DNA of 37,641 nt from QHXW01 sp035297145 (lineage in GTDB: Bacteria; Acidobacteriota; Terriglobia; Bryobacterales; Bryobacteraceae), in the NCBI GenBank assembly GCA_035297145.1, contig DATGZN010000064.1, positions 1 to 37,641 on the forward strand, read 5' to 3'. The notes under the pieces are model-generated. The model did no database searches. It was given only the letters and a program-made list of their open reading frames with translations, and was not told the DNA's origin. Position 1 is the stretch's first letter; each line of letters starts with the position of its first letter. The position numbers and the translations under genes are program-made. Shown piece by piece: positions 8,561-17,441 of this stretch.

Positions 8561-11500
8561 ATGCAGTGGATTAAACCAAGCAAATGGACATATCGCGGTA
8601 GTTGTCTGTGGCTCGCCGCCACGCTGGGTGTGTCGAGCTGGGCGGGCAACGCCGCGCTTTCGCTATCCGCTTACCGGGCGCTCGGGCAGCCGGACCTTCG
8701 CCAGAATGCCGTCAACATGGTCGGGCCTGCTGCGTTGAACTCACCCCAAGCTGTCGCCGTCGATAGCAGTGGACACCTTTATGTGGCTGACACGCTGAAC
8801 CACCGCGTACTTGGATGGGAGAACGTAGCGAGTTTCCAGAATGGGGCTCCGGCGACGCTTGTGCTGGGCCAACAGAATTTTCAGCAAACCGCACCCAACG
8901 GGGTTGGCGCTAAGGGCCTAAACGGTCCCGGCGGCCTGGGGGTCGATCCGACGACCGGCAATCTCTATGTCGCCGACGTGGGAAACAATCGCGTAGTGAG
9001 GTTTCCCCATCCCTTCGCTAGCCCGTCGAACGTGGAACCCGACGCCGTTTACGGCCAACCGGACTTCATCAAGCGCACGGCGAACACGGGTGGCATCAGC
9101 AACAAAACTATGAACGTCCCCAGGGCAGTCGCTTGCGACAGTCATGGCGATTTGTGGGTATCGGACACCGGAAACAACCGCATTCTACGATTTCCCACAG
9201 CGGTCCTCAACGCGACGACTCCGGCAGCCGACGTGATTTTGGGTCAACCGAATGCGACCTCGGCCAAGGCCAACCGGGGAGGCGCCGTCTCCGCCTCCGG
9301 ATTCGATGTGCCGTGGGGGCTGGCATTCGATTCCAACAACAACCTGTATGTCGCCGATTTTCTGAACGCGCGAGTGCTCGAATTCCCGGCTTCGGTTACA
9401 TCCGCCTCGACCGCCACCACCGTTTTCGGGCAGGCGGCATTTACGACGCGCGTGGTGCCGGCCACGCCCACGGCATCCTCACTGCAAGGTCCTACAGGCG
9501 TAGCCGTGAATGCGGCGGGAGACGTATACGTTGCGGTTCCCGCAGACAATCGCGTGCTGATGTTTCCGCCCGGCGCGGCTTCCGGCGCCGCGGCAACGGA
9601 AGTGATTGGACAACCGGATTTCAGCACCAACACGATCGATACGGGTGCATTCCCGGAGGCTTCCGCCACTTCGCTGGCCCTGGTTACCGGGATCGCGGTG
9701 GATTCCCAAGGCGATCTTCTGGCCGCGGATGTCGGCAATAACCGCGTTTTGTTTTTCGCCGCCAAGGCCCCGATGGCTACGCGGGTTCTGGGCCAAACGG
9801 ATCTTAGCGGAAACGGTCCCAACCAAATCAAACCGAGCAGCATCAACGCAGCCTACAAGATCGCTATTGACTATTCGCAAGCCCCCTTCGCACTGTACGT
9901 ATCCGACACCAACAACAACCGGATAGTAGTTTGGAAGGATGCCGCTCATTTTCACAGCGGAGATCCGGCGGACCTGGTCATCGGACAGCCCAGCCTGTCC
10001 AGTGCCGTAGCCAATGTCGATGGCGGTCTCAACCGGACGCCCTCCAGTACGGGCCTGTTTGCGCCCACCGGAATCGCGCTGGCGGCTAACGGCGATCTGT
10101 TCGTTGCCGACTCCGGCAATAACCGCGTTCTGCACTACCCGCGCCCAGTGGAACAATCCGGACGCATTACTCCTGACGTGGTGCTCGGTCAGACCGACTT
10201 TACGAGCGCGGACGTCACCACAGCCAATGCCGGCTCGCTCAGCGCACCTGGGGGCCTCGCCATCGGGCCGAACGGGGATCTTTTTATCGCCGACAGCGGA
10301 AACAATCGCGTGTTGGAGTTTGCCAACGGGGCAACCACCGGGGCCAGTGCACTCCGAGTCTACGGCCAGACGAGTTTCACCGCCTCGGCTGCGCCCATCA
10401 CGGTTTCCGCGGAGACGCTGAATGCACCACAGGGGCTCGCCATTGATAAGTCCTACAACCTTTACGTCGCGGACCTCGGGGCCAACCGCGTGGTGGTCTA
10501 TCCCAACACGAGCAACGCACCGCAATCGGGGCTGCCGGCGTCGTTGGTGCTTGGCCAAGCCGATTTCAGCCATGGCGGGGCAGGCGCTGGTCCCACCGGG
10601 CTCCGCTCTCCCCTGGGCGTAGCTCTGGATAGCGGCGGAAACATTTTCGTTTCCGACGCGGCAAACAACCGCGTGGTCGTATTCCCCTCGCTGGCGAATT
10701 TACTAGTCAGCGTGGGCCCTCCGTACAGCGCTTATCTGGCTATCGGGCAGCAGAAGCTCACCGGTACCGCGGCCAATTGGGACACGCCCGACGGTCTCGC
10801 GACGCCGGAGGGCCTGGCAGGCCCGATAGGACTTCTGGTGGATCGCCAGGACACTCTCTATGTGGGCGACACAGGGAACAACCGGGTGGTGCAGTTCTTG
10901 AAACAAGTCACCGTCGAGAACGCGGCGACGGCGAGCTCGTCAGCCCCGGTCGGCCAAGGCTCCTGGTGCACGCTGACAGGTTCAGCCCTGGCCACTAAGA
11001 GCGGGAAGGCAAAATCGTCGGGGGCACTGCCCACGTCGCTCGCGAACCGTGAACTGATGGTGAACGACGAACTGCCAGTCCCGGTCTCTTCTATTTCCGC
11101 CAGTCAGATCCAACTCGTTTTGCCAGCCAAGACACCGGTTGGCGTCCAGCGCATCGCCGCCAGGACTGCCGACACTGGAGAACTGGTGGCGGGCGGACCG
11201 ATCGTGGTGGCCCAGTACGCCCCCGGTTTGTTTACCGTCAACCAGCAAGGCACCGGGCAAGCCATGGCGCTCAACCAGGACGGAACGACTAACGGCACCA
11301 GCCATCCCGCGACGCTCGGCAGCGTTGTGCGGCTGTTCGGCACGGGCCAGGGGCCGGTGGCTTCACCAGTGGCCGACGGCCAGCCGGCTCCCACCACTCC
11401 GGATAACACCGTAGCGAAGCCCACCACCGACGGAAATACCTGCCTCTCTGGCCACTCCTACGTTTGCGTGGCTTTGGGAGGATCGGGCGGAGGTTCCGTT

Positions 11501-11662
11501 TTCGCCGATGTAAAATACTCCGGCCTGGCCCCGGGAGAGGTCGGGGTCTGGGAGTTGGAATTCACGATTCCCGCTTCCGGCTTGCTCGGAAACACGGTTC
11601 TAGTGAGGGCCGCGATTGGTGGAGTCAATTTCAGCAATGAGGTGACGCTGGCGGTGAAGTGA
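8561..11662 (+). CDS. Secreted NHL-repeat double propeller with Solibacter-type C-terminal domain
   Basis: A 1033-residue exported protein. An N-terminal signal peptide (hydrophobic core LWLAATLGVSSWAG) precedes twelve NHL-type blades, each with a form of LYVADTGNNRVLRF and most followed by a linker such as VLGQPDF. Twelve blades suggest two six-bladed propellers. From about residue 790 comes a TIGR03437-like domain (APGLFTVNQQGTGQAMALNQ, then the LFGTGQGP and GLAPGEVGVWELEF motifs), an exported-protein tail best known from Solibacter and its relatives. The function is unknown; NHL propellers usually mediate binding. I chose the ATG at 8561 rather than the GTG at 8534 because the latter falls inside the sigma-54 promoter and would push the signal peptide inwards. 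Confidence 0.9.
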   Translation: MQWIKPSKWTYRGSCLWLAATLGVSSWAGNAALSLSAYRALGQPDLRQNAVNMVGPAALNSPQAVAVDSSGHLYVADTLNHRVLGWENVASFQNGAPATLVLGQQNFQQTAPNGVGAKGLNGPGGLGVDPTTGNLYVADVGNNRVVRFPHPFASPSNVEPDAVYGQPDFIKRTANTGGISNKTMNVPRAVACDSHGDLWVSDTGNNRILRFPTAVLNATTPAADVILGQPNATSAKANRGGAVSASGFDVPWGLAFDSNNNLYVADFLNARVLEFPASVTSASTATTVFGQAAFTTRVVPATPTASSLQGPTGVAVNAAGDVYVAVPADNRVLMFPPGAASGAAATEVIGQPDFSTNTIDTGAFPEASATSLALVTGIAVDSQGDLLAADVGNNRVLFFAAKAPMATRVLGQTDLSGNGPNQIKPSSINAAYKIAIDYSQAPFALYVSDTNNNRIVVWKDAAHFHSGDPADLVIGQPSLSSAVANVDGGLNRTPSSTGLFAPTGIALAANGDLFVADSGNNRVLHYPRPVEQSGRITPDVVLGQTDFTSADVTTANAGSLSAPGGLAIGPNGDLFIADSGNNRVLEFANGATTGASALRVYGQTSFTASAAPITVSAETLNAPQGLAIDKSYNLYVADLGANRVVVYPNTSNAPQSGLPASLVLGQADFSHGGAGAGPTGLRSPLGVALDSGGNIFVSDAANNRVVVFPSLANLLVSVGPPYSAYLAIGQQKLTGTAANWDTPDGLATPEGLAGPIGLLVDRQDTLYVGDTGNNRVVQFLKQVTVENAATASSSAPVGQGSWCTLTGSALATKSGKAKSSGALPTSLANRELMVNDELPVPVSSISASQIQLVLPAKTPVGVQRIAARTADTGELVAGGPIVVAQYAPGLFTVNQQGTGQAMALNQDGTTNGTSHPATLGSVVRLFGTGQGPVASPVADGQPAPTTPDNTVAKPTTDGNTCLSGHSYVCVALGGSGGGSVFADVKYSGLAPGEVGVWELEFTIPASGLLGNTVLVRAAIGGVNFSNEVTLAVK

Positions 11663-11697
11663 GATCTCCGTCGCCTCGTTCTCTCACCGCGATCCCC

Positions 11698-12435
11698 TCA
11701 CAACTGAATGTAGGCTATATTCGGCTCGTAAGGAAATTTCTGAATTGCGATGTCTCGAATGTTCAGACAGTCCAGCATGGCTAATGTCTCACCCGGCCAC
11801 TCAGGATTGTTGATTTCATCGAAACCCAGGATTGCTCCTTTTGGCATTCGCGGCAAGAACAGCTCCAGCGCTTTCTTGGTCGGTTCGTAAAGGTCAAAAT
11901 CCAAGTACAGCAATGCGACCAGTAGATGAGGATTTTCCTTCAAGAATCGTTCCCCCGTCTGGCAAAAGTCGCCTTTGATGGGTACGACTTTTGGAAACTG
12001 ACTCAGCAGCCGGTTCAGATCAAACAGTTTCACACACCGGAGCAGGTCTTCGTAACAATCGTCGCTAAGGTCGCCTGTTTTCGCTTCAGCCAGCTTAGAA
12101 CCGCTTGAGTCCGTGGCCGACACCTGCGGAAATCCCTCGAACGTGTCAAATCCGTAAACGCGTCTCCAAAAGGCCATCGGTTCCAGGATGGCCGAAAGCT
12201 GTGCCCAACTCATTAGCCCATTACCCGAATAGACTCCGCACTCAATGATGGATCCCTTAATGTTTAAGATCTTTGTAAAGAGTTCGTGGCGAGCCAGAAA
12301 TCGAGTCAGTTCCTGGCGCTTGCAATATTTCGCGAAGTTTTCCGCGATATAGGACAAAGGGCGCCCCAGATCCTGCAAGTGCGCCTCCATTCCATCTTTG
12401 TATTCGCTATCTTTAGCCGTGGTGAATAGTGGCAC
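11698..12435 (-). CDS. TylF/MycF-family sugar O-methyltransferase
   Basis: 245 residues resembling the macrocin O-methyltransferase TylF family. The SAM-binding motif IIECGVYSGNGLMSW and the typical YGFDTFEGFP are present, followed by acidic metal-binding candidates in LYLDFDLYEPTKKAL and GFDEINNPEWPGE. Family members are metal-dependent and methylate hydroxyls of deoxysugars or of surface-glycan sugars. The GTG start at 12435 follows AGAAGGA with an 8-base spacer and overlaps the end of the WbqC gene by 23 bases, so the two are translationally coupled. An ATG at 12390 is the alternative start. Its place at the edge of the glycosylation locus suggests it modifies a surface or flagellar glycan. 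Confidence 0.85.
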   Translation of the reverse strand: MPLFTTAKDSEYKDGMEAHLQDLGRPLSYIAENFAKYCKRQELTRFLARHELFTKILNIKGSIIECGVYSGNGLMSWAQLSAILEPMAFWRRVYGFDTFEGFPQVSATDSSGSKLAEAKTGDLSDDCYEDLLRCVKLFDLNRLLSQFPKVVPIKGDFCQTGERFLKENPHLLVALLYLDFDLYEPTKKALELFLPRMPKGAILGFDEINNPEWPGETLAMLDCLNIRDIAIQKFPYEPNIAYIQL

Positions 12436-13174
12436 CGTAGTTTTCCTTCTGATCCTTAGTCGCGTAGCCCAGGTCTTCTGCCTCGAGTTTGATACTCTTG
12501 ATCACCGCGAGCGATTCCTGCGGACCTATGTTCATGAGCATGTCCACAACCGAGAGATAGGGCGTGAATGGCTCGCGTGGCTGCCGGTACACCGGGTGAG
12601 CGAACTCAAGAAAAATGACTTCAATTCCCTGCACACGAAATGACGCGATGTCCGTATAGTCTCTCGTGCCCGCCTGCGTAAGATAACCCGTGCTGCCCAG
12701 CGTCCTGGCGAAAGCAAGCGGCCGCGTGTGCTTGTCGCCACAGATATTGAAGTCATGTGCAAACCTGAAGTCGGCCTTGAGTCCGATATGATTCGCGAGT
12801 GCCATAGTGAGATCGGATGTCAAATCGGCGAGATGTGTATGGCGCCTGGAATAGACGTCCTGCAAGGCCAACAGCGTTGACTCGTAGAATGGAGAGGCCG
12901 CATACCAGCTTGCCAGCTTGCGCAAATGGCTCTGGTAAAACTCAAGATCCGCTATCTGAATCTCACGAATTGCTGTCTCTCGGTGGTGCTTCGCTACGGG
13001 AACCGTCAGATACGCAGGCTCGGACTTGAGCGGGTCCTGGACACGGTTGCGGTTTTGCCAGCTCTTCCGCTCAAACTGCACGTCATCGTAGAAGACAAAG
13101 GTGTCGGCAACATCGATGGCTTTGAAGATCCCGATCCACGGCAGGTAAGTGGGTTGCGTGATGAACGAAGTCAT
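12413..13174 (-). CDS. WbqC-family protein
   Basis: 253 residues matching the WbqC family: an N-terminal TQPTYLPWIGIF, then FYDDVQFERKSWQNRN and a C-terminal YLSVVDMLMNIG. WbqC-like proteins are found in O-antigen and other surface-polysaccharide clusters, often beside aminotransferases, and are thought to act in biosynthesis of acylated amino sugars, but the biochemical role is not settled. The ATG at 13174 is chosen because the conserved family start begins there; the open frame extends 74 codons upstream without recognisable sequence and runs into the divergent gene. It forms a two-gene operon with the TylF-like methyltransferase. Confidence 0.85.
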   Translation of the reverse strand: MTSFITQPTYLPWIGIFKAIDVADTFVFYDDVQFERKSWQNRNRVQDPLKSEPAYLTVPVAKHHRETAIREIQIADLEFYQSHLRKLASWYAASPFYESTLLALQDVYSRRHTHLADLTSDLTMALANHIGLKADFRFAHDFNICGDKHTRPLAFARTLGSTGYLTQAGTRDYTDIASFRVQGIEVIFLEFAHPVYRQPREPFTPYLSVVDMLMNIGPQESLAVIKSIKLEAEDLGYATKDQKENYGATIHHG

Positions 13175-13224
13175 ACCAGGATAAGAAACTGCGAACCTCG
13201 ATGGCCTGGGGGCACAATGAATAG

Positions 13225-13845
13225 GTGGAAGAGACCTCGCGGAACTCTCCCCGCCATGGGAAGGCGCTATTCGTGCTCGGAGGCTGGCCGCACGCGGACG
13301 CTCAAGGGGTCTGGCGCAGTTCGCTATTCGAGAATGGCCGCATCGGCGACCGCTTGCGCGTCGAAGCGGCCGCCTTGCTGTACCACGCGGATCCACAACT
13401 GGTCATCGTCACCGGCGGCAATGGGAAGCTGGCCCACTTACCGGAAGTTCCGGCGTGCGCCGCCGTAATGCGACGCGAGTTAATCGAGCTGGGAGTGCCG
13501 GCTGCCGACATCCTGGAGGAACTCAAAGCCGCGAACACCTATGAGCAATTGCAATTCATCAAAACGGTGTTTGCCCAATATCCCATCGCGACACTGAGAA
13601 TTCTCTCCAATCGCTACCACTTACCCCGTATCGACGCTTCTTTGGCGAGTGATTCTCAGCTTCGCGACTGGTGTGCCTGTGGCCGCATCTACTTGAAGGC
13701 AGCCGAAGACGTGCTCTTGCAACACGATTTTTCCCGCTGGCACACGCTGATCGGCGACGCTTACGCCAGCCCGGCGATGCAGGAGCGAATCGAACAGGAG
13801 CAGCAAGGCGTGCAAGCGATCCGCGCCGGCACTTATCAACGTTAG
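13225..13845 (+). CDS. DUF218 (YdcF/SanA/ElyC-like) protein
   Basis: 206 residues with the DUF218 pattern: FVLGGW near the N-terminus, DPQLVIVTGGNGK, then MRRELIELGVPAADILEE and ANTYEQLQF. Proteins of this fold include YdcF, SanA and ElyC and are linked to envelope or polysaccharide metabolism. There is no signal peptide or membrane helix, so this one is probably cytoplasmic. It starts with GTG at 13225 with a poor ribosome binding site. It is divergent from wbqC and ends 9 bases before pseI, so the two are likely co-transcribed. In this context a role in nonulosonic-acid precursor handling is possible, but this is inference only. Confidence 0.75.
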   Translation: MEETSRNSPRHGKALFVLGGWPHADAQGVWRSSLFENGRIGDRLRVEAAALLYHADPQLVIVTGGNGKLAHLPEVPACAAVMRRELIELGVPAADILEELKAANTYEQLQFIKTVFAQYPIATLRILSNRYHLPRIDASLASDSQLRDWCACGRIYLKAAEDVLLQHDFSRWHTLIGDAYASPAMQERIEQEQQGVQAIRAGTYQR

Positions 13846-13854
13846 GGCGCATCC

Positions 13855-14946
13855 ATGACCCAGATGCCCTCAATCGAAATCAACGGCCGCCGCATCCACA
13901 GCGGCTGCCCGGTCTACGTCATCGCCGAATTATCCGCCAACCATCACCAGAACTTCGAGGATGCGGTGCGCCTGGTCCACGCCGCCAAAGAAGCCGGCGC
14001 CGACGCTGTCAAGCTCCAGACTTACACGCCCGACACGATCACTATATCCTCCGATCAGCCCTGCTTTCGCATCGGCGGCGGCACGATTTGGGACAGTGAA
14101 ACACTCTACGAGCTATACGCCAGAGCCTACACGCCCTGGGAGTGGCAACCTAAACTGAACGAGCTCGCCGGCGAGCTGGGCATGGATCTGTTTTCGACTC
14201 CGTTCGACTTCACCGCAGTCGATTGGCTCGAAGCCATGCACGTTCCCGCTTACAAGATTGCTTCCTTCGAACTGACCGACGTCGGGCTCATTCGCCGCGT
14301 GGCTGCGACCGGCAAGCCCGTTATCATGTCCGCCGGCATGGCCACTCTCGCCGAAATCGAGGAGGCAGTCAAAGCCGCGCGCTCCGCCGGCGCTGCCCAG
14401 CTCGCACTGCTCAAGTGCACCAGCGCGTACCCGTCCCCCCCGGACGAGATGAATCTCCTCACCATTCCGCACCTCAGCCAGGCATTCGGTGTGCCGGTTG
14501 GGCTTTCCGATCACACCCTCACAGTTAGCGTGCCGGTCACCGCAGTAACCCTGGGCGCCTGCATCATCGAGAAACACCTGACGCTCTCGCGCACGGTTCC
14601 CGGCCCCGATAGTACCTTCTCTCTGGAGCCGCAGGAATTCAAAACCATGGTCGACGCCATCCGCAGCGCAGAGCACAGCCTCGGCGCCGTGCATTACGGA
14701 CCCTCTGCTGATGAAGAAAAGAGCCGCATCTTTCGCCGTTCGCTATTCGTGGTCGAGGACGTCAAATGCGGCGAGTTCTTCTCATCCGCCAACGTCCGTT
14801 CCATTCGCCCGGCGCACGGATTGCATCCCCGTCACCTTGACGAAATCATAGGCCGCCGCGCGGCGCAGGACATTCTACGCGGGACTCCATTGAGCTGGGA
14901 TCTGATCGGCCCGCGTCACATCGGCCCTTTTATTTCCGAACGGTAA
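13855..14946 (+). CDS. pseI: Pseudaminic acid synthase (NeuB family)
   Basis: 363 residues with the complete NeuB-family layout: a TIM barrel to about residue 280 and a C-terminal SAF/antifreeze-like domain. Motifs include YVIAELSANHHQNF, DAVKLQTYTPDTI, FSTPFDFTAVDWL, KIASFELTD, VGLSDHT and the PGPDSTFSLEPQEF stretch typical of pseudaminic-type synthases rather than sialic acid synthases. The family condenses a 2,4-diacetamido-trideoxy hexose with phosphoenolpyruvate to give a nine-carbon sugar acid. The Pse rather than Leg assignment is supported by PseB and PseC at 23666-25816. Its 3' end overlaps the convergent methyltransferase gene by 17 bases. Confidence 0.88.
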   Translation: MTQMPSIEINGRRIHSGCPVYVIAELSANHHQNFEDAVRLVHAAKEAGADAVKLQTYTPDTITISSDQPCFRIGGGTIWDSETLYELYARAYTPWEWQPKLNELAGELGMDLFSTPFDFTAVDWLEAMHVPAYKIASFELTDVGLIRRVAATGKPVIMSAGMATLAEIEEAVKAARSAGAAQLALLKCTSAYPSPPDEMNLLTIPHLSQAFGVPVGLSDHTLTVSVPVTAVTLGACIIEKHLTLSRTVPGPDSTFSLEPQEFKTMVDAIRSAEHSLGAVHYGPSADEEKSRIFRRSLFVVEDVKCGEFFSSANVRSIRPAHGLHPRHLDEIIGRRAAQDILRGTPLSWDLIGPRHIGPFISER

Positions 14947-15607
14947 TCAGCCAATCTGAGTTGGCCGCCCGCCGCTCGTCGAATGTAGTTTCCGTCTTCT
15001 CGAGCCGCACTTCGGAGAACTCTTGAAAGAGGATCGGCACATCCGACGCCTCAACAAAATGCTGCACCGTACCGCGCTCGTTGGTGTCCGCGATCTCCAG
15101 CCGGAACGTCTTCTCCTCCAATGCTATGCCTTTCCCATACCGGTAGTCGTCGAGCGTCCGCACCACAACCAATGCGCGCCCTCCCCTGGCCAGCACCCGG
15201 TGCAGTTCCGCGACCGCTCCGCTCATGCCGGCCGCGTCCGCATAGTAGTACACGCCAAACGAAATTGCCAGGTCGAAAGATCCGCCGGCAAAAGGCAGGC
15301 CGCCCATGGAAGCCCGCTGCAACGCTGCTTGATAGTGCAACGAATCGAGCCAAGCATGGCAATGCCGCAGGCCTTCATCGGAAATGTCCACGCCAAATGT
15401 CTGAAATCCGGACTCGCACAAAAGCTTCGTGTGGCGCCCACCTCCCACCCCGATGTCCAGCGCCCGCTGCGACGCCCGCTGTTCGGGCGGAAAATGGTTC
15501 ATCAGGAAACGGACCACGTGTTCGCTCGGATATTGCGGGCGAAAGCGGCGCTGGCTGTGCAGCGTATTCCAGTGCTCGATCGATTCGTGGCTCACCTGCA
15601 CGATCAT
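14930..15607 (-). CDS. Class I SAM-dependent methyltransferase (Methyltransf_11 type)
   Basis: 225 residues with a Rossmann methyltransferase core: motif I ALDIGVGGGRHTKLL, motif II TFGVDISDEGL, then FDLAISFGVYYY and LHRVLARGGRALVVV. The substrate is not evident. It is the last gene of the minus-strand glycosylation operon, 12 bases after the pseudaminic-acid-associated methylase, and its stop lies inside the convergent pseI gene. The operon context suggests a small-molecule sugar substrate. Confidence 0.82.
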   Translation of the reverse strand: MIVQVSHESIEHWNTLHSQRRFRPQYPSEHVVRFLMNHFPPEQRASQRALDIGVGGGRHTKLLCESGFQTFGVDISDEGLRHCHAWLDSLHYQAALQRASMGGLPFAGGSFDLAISFGVYYYADAAGMSGAVAELHRVLARGGRALVVVRTLDDYRYGKGIALEEKTFRLEIADTNERGTVQHFVEASDVPILFQEFSEVRLEKTETTFDERRAANSDWLITVRK

Positions 15608-15619
15608 GGCTGCTAGAAA

Positions 15620-16246
15620 TTACCTTTTCTCCATCAAGAACCAAGTCGCATCATCCACCGGAAAATTGGCGTCTCGATGATACTGGAAACCATACGCACA
15701 CAACCGCAGGTCGGGATAAGCATCCAGCAGCTCTCCCGCGAAATCGCGCTTAAACAGCTTCTCGCGCTCCCCGCGATACGGCACTTCCACCGGCGTTGGG
15801 TTGTAGTACTCGATCAGACAGATGAAACGCCGGCTCGCGGCATGGAGGATCCGATACACGTCGGGAAGCTTCGGCGGGTTGATGTGGATCAGCAAGCCGG
15901 ACGTGAGGACCAGGTCGACAGGTGCGTGCGGCTGAAACTCAAAAATGGAGCTCTCGTGAACCGTGAGCCAATCAAACCGCCGCAGTTCGCCCGCGGCTTT
16001 ATGGTTGATTTCGACCGCCGCGAACTCGGCTGTGGGCAGCAGGCTGTGGAGCGCCTGCATGTTGAGGCCGGCGTTCGCGCCGAGTTCAAGCACCGAAGTC
16101 ACAGGCCCGGCCGACAAAAGGACCTTGGCGAGTAGGGCAATTTTCGCAGCGAGCTGCTCAGGACGGCGGTTTCGATCGATGTAGGCGTCGCCGAACTCCC
16201 CTGCCCAGAATCGCTCCTGCTCGGTTTGGTATCGCTCGTCGTGCAT
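15620..16246 (-). CDS. Pseudaminic acid biosynthesis-associated methyltransferase
   Basis: 208 residues opening with TEQERFWAGEFGDAYIDRN, the signature of the TIGR03587-type methylase found in pseudaminic-acid loci. The SAM motif VLELGANAGLNMQAL and the LVLTSGLLIHINP stretch follow. The family is named from gene neighbourhood, and its exact methyl acceptor is not established. Here it lies with pseI and an spsF-like gene, which fits. Its 5' end overlaps the preceding aminotransferase gene by 89 bases, unusually long for this operon; the start is nonetheless firm because the signature begins right after the ATG. Confidence 0.87.
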   Translation of the reverse strand: MHDERYQTEQERFWAGEFGDAYIDRNRRPEQLAAKIALLAKVLLSAGPVTSVLELGANAGLNMQALHSLLPTAEFAAVEINHKAAGELRRFDWLTVHESSIFEFQPHAPVDLVLTSGLLIHINPPKLPDVYRILHAASRRFICLIEYYNPTPVEVPYRGEREKLFKRDFAGELLDAYPDLRLCAYGFQYHRDANFPVDDATWFLMEKR

Positions 16247-17441
16247 GCTTGGTCGCCTCTCGTGCGGCTGCTAATCCCGCGCCCGCGCCTTTGCGCGGCG
16301 GGCGCGATAGTTCTTGTTCCAACGTTGCTAACAGATGTGTCACGTCCGTTTCCCGAAGAGAGGGATACAAGGGAACCGAGATCAGTTGCTCAATGCATTT
16401 CATCGCGCCGGGAAAGCGCTGGCTCTCGAGCCCCAGCAGCACGTGCAGCGGCGGATACACGCCGCGCCCCAGTTCAATACCTCTTTCCGACAGACGCGGG
16501 ATCAACTCCATCACGCGGCCCGGAGCCGAAATCATGTATCGATAGAACACATTGCTTCCATCTTTCGGGACGTCCGGGCAATCGATGCCGATCCGTCGAA
16601 ATCGCTCGGTATAACGCTGGGCCAATGCAACACGCCGCGCAATGAACTTCGGCAATTGCCTCCACTGGCTCAAGCCCAGAGCTGCCTGCAATCCGCTCAT
16701 CTGATAGTTGACCGCCTGCGCATATGTGCCGTGCAAGTCGTCCGCAGCCACCTGGCGCCAACCCACCACGCGGTTCTCGAACGAACCCAACTCCCTTACG
16801 CGCTCCAGCAAATGTTTGTCCCGGGAAACCACGATTCCGCCCTGGCCCGCGCTGATCATCTTCGCCGCATTCAGAGAGGCCACCCCGATGGTTCCCAATG
16901 AACCCGCGGTGCGGCGATTTGCTTTTGCTCCTAATGAGAGAGTGAAGTCCTCGATGCTCGGTATATCGAAGCCGTCCCAGGGAAATTCCGCCAGGCTGCC
17001 GAATGCGTGAGATATGATCGCAGCCTTTGTCGCCCTGGTCAGACACCGCCGAACTTCATCTTCGCCCGGCGTGAATTGATAGCCCTGCAAAGAACATCGG
17101 TTGTCGGCAAGCACGGGTGTCGCGCCACAAAGATGAACGGCATGCGCCAGTGCCACGCAGGTGTACGTGGGGATGACTACCTCATCTCCCTGGCGGATTC
17201 CCAGAGCCATCAGCGCCAGGTGGAGCGCCGCAGTCCCGCTCGACACCGCGACCGCACCGGCTACGCCCAAACTCTCCGCTACTTCCCGCTCCAGGGCCGC
17301 GATCTCCCTATCGCATGAATCTCCGAGCCCGTGCATGACGAAGCGGCTGAGATACGCACGGTCCGCCGGAGTGATCGTGGGCCGTACCAGCGGGATCCCA
17401 GGCATTCTCCCCGCCCCGCGAGAGGAAGGCACGGTCAGCAC
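16158..17441 (-). CDS. DegT/DnrJ/EryC1/StrS-family PLP aminotransferase (SpsC-like)
   Basis: 427 residues of a fold-type I sugar aminotransferase. Typical elements are VAVSSGTAALHLALMALG, GDEVVIPTYTCVA, SIEDFTLSLGAK and the PLP-lysine segment SLNAAKMISAGQGG. It would add an amino group to a keto sugar. It is distinct from the PseC at 23666-24808, so the locus has two aminotransferases. The family core ends near residue 380; the last 45 residues are basic, unlike the core, and run over the start of the next gene, suggesting a lost stop or recent extension. The GTG start at 17441 overlaps the previous stop; a GTG at 17432 or ATG at 17405 are possible alternatives. Confidence 0.85.
   Translation of the reverse strand: MLTVPSSRGAGRMPGIPLVRPTITPADRAYLSRFVMHGLGDSCDREIAALEREVAESLGVAGAVAVSSGTAALHLALMALGIRQGDEVVIPTYTCVALAHAVHLCGATPVLADNRCSLQGYQFTPGEDEVRRCLTRATKAAIISHAFGSLAEFPWDGFDIPSIEDFTLSLGAKANRRTAGSLGTIGVASLNAAKMISAGQGGIVVSRDKHLLERVRELGSFENRVVGWRQVAADDLHGTYAQAVNYQMSGLQAALGLSQWRQLPKFIARRVALAQRYTERFRRIGIDCPDVPKDGSNVFYRYMISAPGRVMELIPRLSERGIELGRGVYPPLHVLLGLESQRFPGAMKCIEQLISVPLYPSLRETDVTHLLATLEQELSRPPRKGAGAGLAAAREATKHARRAIPNRAGAILGRGVRRRLHRSKPPS

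Noticed and set aside
9479..10573. Long minus-strand open frame inside the NHL-repeat gene
   Set aside because: It is the antisense shadow of a repetitive GC-rich coding sequence; the plus strand encodes regular blades.
8561..10920. The repeated DNA of the NHL gene as a tandem repeat array
   Set aside because: The repeats are conserved at protein level only; the DNA copies differ strongly.
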